Below, one piece after another: positions 34,807 through 37,665 of a stretch of 37,665 nucleotides of DNA. The stretch lies in the NCBI GenBank assembly GCA_046345275.1, contig JBKDJY010000155.1, forward strand, positions 1-37,665. The letters run 5' to 3'. Within the stretch, counting starts at the first letter, position 1; every line of letters starts with the position of its first letter. Origin of the DNA: UBA4416 sp046345275 (GTDB lineage: Bacteria; Bacteroidota; Bacteroidia; B-17B0; Aurantibacillaceae). A program made the translations under genes and the position numbers. Under the pieces are notes generated by a model. The model had not been told where the DNA came from. It saw only the letters and a program-made list of their open reading frames with translations, and did no database searches.

Positions 34807-36150
34807 ATGATGAGCAAATTATTAATGAAGTCGATTTTACCATTCATTTTCATTTTTTTTATTTATGAATTGCACGCGCAATCAGGAGAATTAGATCGAT
34901 ATGATTGCACTTATGCAAAAGATATTTACATCCCATTTAATTATTCTCCAAACAACAAACCTGTTAAACCGAAGCTTAATCAAGTTGCCTTTTATGGGTT
35001 CAAAGATCAATTCACCTATTGGTATAAAATTATTGTCAAATCAAATGAAAAAATTGAATTTACAATTTCAGCAATAAATGATAGCGATTCATACCTCGTT
35101 TATATTTATCAATATAATCAATCTGATTTTTGCTCCAAAGCATACCATGGCAAAATTAAGCCGATTGGTAAACCTTATTATGTTGGTTTAGGAGGAGAAT
35201 TAGCAAATACAGAAAAAAAATCATTCGATGTTTTGGCAAATCAAATTTATTATATTTCTGTTTTAAATACATCTTTAAATAATTGCGGACATATTTTTAA
35301 GTTAAAGTACAACAATGATTCTTTGGGCGTAAAAGCCTTTCATATTCCTTGTAAAAAAGATATTGAAACACTTTCTGTTGTTCAAAAAACGATTAAAAAT
35401 TCAGCAGTCAAAGATTCAGTCATCAATTTAATACCTAAAATCGATTTGCAGATAAAAGATACAATCGAAACAAAAGAAACAGTCGTATCCAATATTTTAA
35501 ATGAAAAAATTGAAGTATTGACAAAAGATAAAAAAAAGTTAAACTTAGTTGATGCTGCTATGACTGTTATAGAGGTAGAATCTAGCGAAAAAATTCCATT
35601 TCGAAATGTGGAAAAAGGAACATGGGAATTATCTTATTTTAAAAACAAAAAATACAAAATAAAATTTACTGCACTGGGATATAAAGATGACCAATATATT
35701 TTAGAAAACAATCAACTAAAAAAAATTGAAATACTTTTGGAACCTTTAAAGGTTGGGGATAATTTTATTATGAAAAGTATTTACTTTCATCCTAATACGT
35801 TCGCTCTTAAAAAAGAATCTGCGTCGGATTTAGTTAAATTATTAAAGTATTTAACAGACAATTCTGAAATTAAAATTGAGATACAAGGACATACCAATGG
35901 GGATAATAAAATTTATAAAAACAAAGCATATGAAAATTTAGGTGAAGCGTGGAATTTTAAAGGCAGTTCCAAAAAATTATCTTTAAAAAGAGCGGAAGCG
36001 ATTATTCAATATCTAACAGTGAATGGGATAAATTCAGAAAGGCTAATTCCAGTTGGTTTTGGAGGAGATAAACCCATTATTGATAATCCAGAAACAATGG
36101 AAGATGGTCAAAAAAATATAAGAGTAGAGGTTTCAATTTTACAGAACTAA
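34807..36150 (+). CDS. Exported protein with C-terminal OmpA domain
   Basis: A 447-residue envelope protein. The frame is open back to a TTG at 34789, but the ATG at 34807 (or 34810) puts the signal peptide (MMSKLLMKSILPFIFIFF onward, cleaved near ELHA|QS) in the normal place. The N-terminal part resembles a beta-sandwich (YWYKIIVKSNEKIEFTIS, YIYQYN). A regulatory-like beta domain with GTWELSYFKNKKYKIKFTA lies in the middle. From about residue 320 there is an OmpA-type peptidoglycan-binding domain: KSIYFHPNTFALKKESA, IEIQGHTNGD, LSLKRAEAIIQYL, then NIRVEVSI at the end. It probably anchors an outer-membrane complex to murein. It is divergent from wzc; a role in polysaccharide export is possible but unproven. 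Confidence 0.85.
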   Translation: MMSKLLMKSILPFIFIFFIYELHAQSGELDRYDCTYAKDIYIPFNYSPNNKPVKPKLNQVAFYGFKDQFTYWYKIIVKSNEKIEFTISAINDSDSYLVYIYQYNQSDFCSKAYHGKIKPIGKPYYVGLGGELANTEKKSFDVLANQIYYISVLNTSLNNCGHIFKLKYNNDSLGVKAFHIPCKKDIETLSVVQKTIKNSAVKDSVINLIPKIDLQIKDTIETKETVVSNILNEKIEVLTKDKKKLNLVDAAMTVIEVESSEKIPFRNVEKGTWELSYFKNKKYKIKFTALGYKDDQYILENNQLKKIEILLEPLKVGDNFIMKSIYFHPNTFALKKESASDLVKLLKYLTDNSEIKIEIQGHTNGDNKIYKNKAYENLGEAWNFKGSSKKLSLKRAEAIIQYLTVNGINSERLIPVGFGGDKPIIDNPETMEDGQKNIRVEVSILQN

Positions 36151-36182
36151 ACCTTATGCTTATTCATTCAAAACTTTAAATT

Positions 36183-37307
36183 CTATTTTTTTTCCAGCTT
36201 CAGCGCTTCAGCTACTGTAATTCTTTTTTGTTTATAATAAGCCACTATAAAGGAATTTATCAGGCCGATACTATGGACAACATCTTTTGCTTCTTGAGCT
36301 TCTACATATCTTTCAAATATGCCAGCAGAGTAGGCAATCCCTTTATCTCCTTTCTTATAATAAATAGGCGTAATTCCACCAAATTTTTCAACATCCAATA
36401 TTTTTTGAAAAACACCAAGCTGAACTTGATAAACGAGCGTTTCTGGTAATTCGCTATCACCTTCGCTAATCTGATTGGATTCGGTATTTTTAGAAGAAAT
36501 ACTTTTTGAAAAAACTTCATCTTTTTGATTTTTCGGATCTGATTTGTTTTTATTTTTTTCTTCAATTTGTTTATCAATATCCGTTAATTTTTGATGAGCA
36601 TCATTCAATTTTCCATCAAATTCTTTTTCTTTTGATTCTAAACTTTTCAACTTTTTTTTAAGTTTTGCTAAGTCAGCTTTATTTTTAGATTTTGCAATCT
36701 GATCTTTCAAAGCTTTTATTTCTTCTTTAAGGGCATCACTTTTATTTTTTAAATCTTCATTTAATAAGACAAATAATACCTGATCCATATCGAGTTTCGT
36801 GATTTCTTTTTCGGTATTTTTAATTTTTTTATCAGAGGCGTATAATGAAGCATGGTAAGCATCAATCGTAGCGTTTTCAGAATCATTTATCACTTTTTTT
36901 AACAATTCTTTTTTAAAAATAAAATCCGAACTATTTCTTGCGCTCATTAAAGTACGATATGCTTTAAGTCCAAATGCTTTAGAGGTTTTAGCGTAATTTA
37001 AGGCAAGTAAAGCTGAATCTGAAGTTGAAACAATCATCGAATCTATGTATATCATGGCATCATTCATAGCCATAATTGCCGTATCAATTTGTTGGTTAAC
37101 AATTATTTGATTTGTTTCAAAATAGCCGCTTTGAGCATAACTCTTTGTTATATCGGCTAATTGAGCACTTTCTATGGCCAATTGTTTACAAACTTCAAAA
37201 TTTTGAGAATTTACTTGCGCATAAAAACTCAAAGTATTTATTAATCCTAAAACAAAAATGAAATGAAAAAACCATGATTTGATATATGTTGTTTTTTGGC
37301 TTTTCAT
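36183..37307 (-). CDS. Exported coiled-coil protein with SPOR-like C-terminal domain
   Basis: A 374-residue envelope protein with a signal peptide (basic MKSQKTTYIKS, hydrophobic 12-29, cleavage near SFYA|QV). Residues about 35-170 look all-helical with many Ala/Ser, like a four-helix or TPR-like repeat (AIESAQLAD, TAIMAMNDAMIYIDS, SALLALNYAKTSKAFGLKAY). A Lys/Glu-rich coiled coil follows at about 180-255, then a Ser/Lys linker. The C-terminus (YQVQLGVFQKILDVEKFGGITPIYY, then YSAGIFERYVEAQEAKDVVHSIG) fits a SPOR-type murein-binding domain. The ATG at 37307 is the only start that includes the signal. It converges on the OmpA-domain gene (32-base gap). Its exact role is unknown. Confidence 0.78.
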   Translation of the reverse strand: MKSQKTTYIKSWFFHFIFVLGLINTLSFYAQVNSQNFEVCKQLAIESAQLADITKSYAQSGYFETNQIIVNQQIDTAIMAMNDAMIYIDSMIVSTSDSALLALNYAKTSKAFGLKAYRTLMSARNSSDFIFKKELLKKVINDSENATIDAYHASLYASDKKIKNTEKEITKLDMDQVLFVLLNEDLKNKSDALKEEIKALKDQIAKSKNKADLAKLKKKLKSLESKEKEFDGKLNDAHQKLTDIDKQIEEKNKNKSDPKNQKDEVFSKSISSKNTESNQISEGDSELPETLVYQVQLGVFQKILDVEKFGGITPIYYKKGDKGIAYSAGIFERYVEAQEAKDVVHSIGLINSFIVAYYKQKRITVAEALKLEKK

Positions 37308-37334
37308 CTATAATTTTTTAAAAAATAAAAAATA

Positions 37335-37351
37335 TGTTCTAATATAGAACA
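37335..37351. promoter_or_regulatory. 17-base palindrome in a divergent promoter gap
   Basis: TGTTCTA-ATA-TAGAACA has perfect 7-base arms around a 3-base centre. It lies in the 84-base gap between the divergent SPOR-like gene (start 37307) and the partial gene at 37392, an ideal place for a dimeric repressor to act on both. No known operator is recognised with certainty. Confidence 0.35.
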
Positions 37352-37391
37352 AAATTGAAAAAAAATGACGAACTTGGCTTATAATATTTTT

Positions 37392-37665
37392 ATGGGTACT
37401 ACTAAAATACATTACCAAAAAAGAAGCAATCATTTTATCAATAAAAAAATGTTGCTTCAATGTTTAAGTGTTTTAATGATACTCTTCTCTTTTAAATCAT
37501 TTGCTCAAGAAGAAATAATCCCTAAAAAAAAATCCAAGCTAGCTAGTTATCGAAATCCAGAACATACGGCTGAAAATTTTATGAAGCCTAAAAAAGGCTG
37601 GGTAAAAAGAGGTTGGTTTGTTGGCGCAGATTTTGGGCCAACCATATTTTATGGAGATGTGACGC
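37392..37665 (+). CDS. Partial exported protein, probable outer-membrane beta-barrel
   Basis: The window ends inside this frame: 91 codons are visible from the ATG at 37392. A signal peptide is clear: an N-region of about 20 residues, the hydrophobic core LLQCLSVLMILFSF, and cleavage near SFA|QEE. The ATG at 37449, just before the core, is an alternative start that would give a more ordinary signal. A Lys-rich linker follows, then KRGWFVGADFGPTIFYGDV, whose alternating aromatic pattern is typical of the first strand of Bacteroidota outer-membrane beta-barrel proteins. The rest is outside the window, so the family is not settled. Confidence 0.65.
   Translation, partial: MGTTKIHYQKRSNHFINKKMLLQCLSVLMILFSFKSFAQEEIIPKKKSKLASYRNPEHTAENFMKPKKGWVKRGWFVGADFGPTIFYGDVT

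Noticed and set aside
36302..36577. A 91-codon frame inside the SPOR-like gene on the same strand
   Set aside because: It is a Lys-rich shadow of the A-rich coiled-coil coding region in another frame, with no family resemblance and no separate signals.
1..37665. tRNA, rRNA, CRISPR arrays, transposases and integrases
   Set aside because: I found no sequence supporting any of these; the intergenic gaps are short and AT-rich apart from the repeat at 4361-4446.

Overview
The window is AT-rich, gene-dense DNA that looks like a member of the Bacteroidota. The supporting signs are: almost no Shine-Dalgarno sites, candidate TAnnTTTG-type -7 boxes, a C40 peptidase, an OmpA-tailed lipid-free envelope protein and a SPOR-like coiled-coil protein of Bacteroidota type, and a GC-richer dispersed repeat at 4361-4446 of the kind found in flavobacterial genomes. 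I cannot assign a genus.

Layout. Positions 1-601 hold no recognisable gene. Positions 602-3152 (+) carry a Wzz-like chain-length protein and a Wzy/ligase-type membrane protein. They converge on carA (3156-4262, -), followed by an MsbA-like ABC exporter (4454-6238, -), a cytoplasmic NlpC/P60 peptidase (6414-7190, +) and an exported methyltransferase-like protein (7281-7970, -). The core is a roughly 26.5 kb surface-polysaccharide locus on the minus strand. It is transcribed from a Wzc-type tyrosine kinase at 34574 down to an asparagine-synthase-like amidotransferase ending at 8050. Most junctions inside it are a few bases apart or overlap (three are TAATG stop/start overlaps). The only real breaks are a 203-base gap at 15446-15648 and the remains around a broken glycosyltransferase. 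To the right (34807-37665) lie an OmpA-domain protein, a SPOR-like coiled-coil protein and the first part of an exported, probably outer-membrane, protein.

How the parts fit. The locus has the hallmarks of a Wzx/Wzy heteropolysaccharide system: two flippases (one fused to a glycosyltransferase), a Wzy in the cluster plus another on the opposite strand, a BY-kinase/co-polymerase with a (Tyr-Gly)10 tail, and at least five intact glycosyltransferases. It also encodes many decorating enzymes: two PLP sugar aminotransferases, one followed directly by a TylM1/DesVI-like N-methyltransferase; two AsnB-type amidotransferases, one paired with a methyltransferase; an MBOAT plus SGNH O-acylation pair; a hexapeptide acyltransferase; a TIGR04325 methyltransferase with a small cupin; and further class I methyltransferases. 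No priming phosphoglycosyltransferase, Wza-type exporter or nucleotide-sugar synthesis set is visible, so these must lie elsewhere.

The most unusual items are the single-chain glycosyltransferase-Wzx fusion (22784-25234), the 60-base repeat coding the Tyr-Gly tail, the nonsense-interrupted glycosyltransferase at 17619-18746, and a methyltransferase-fold protein with an export signal.
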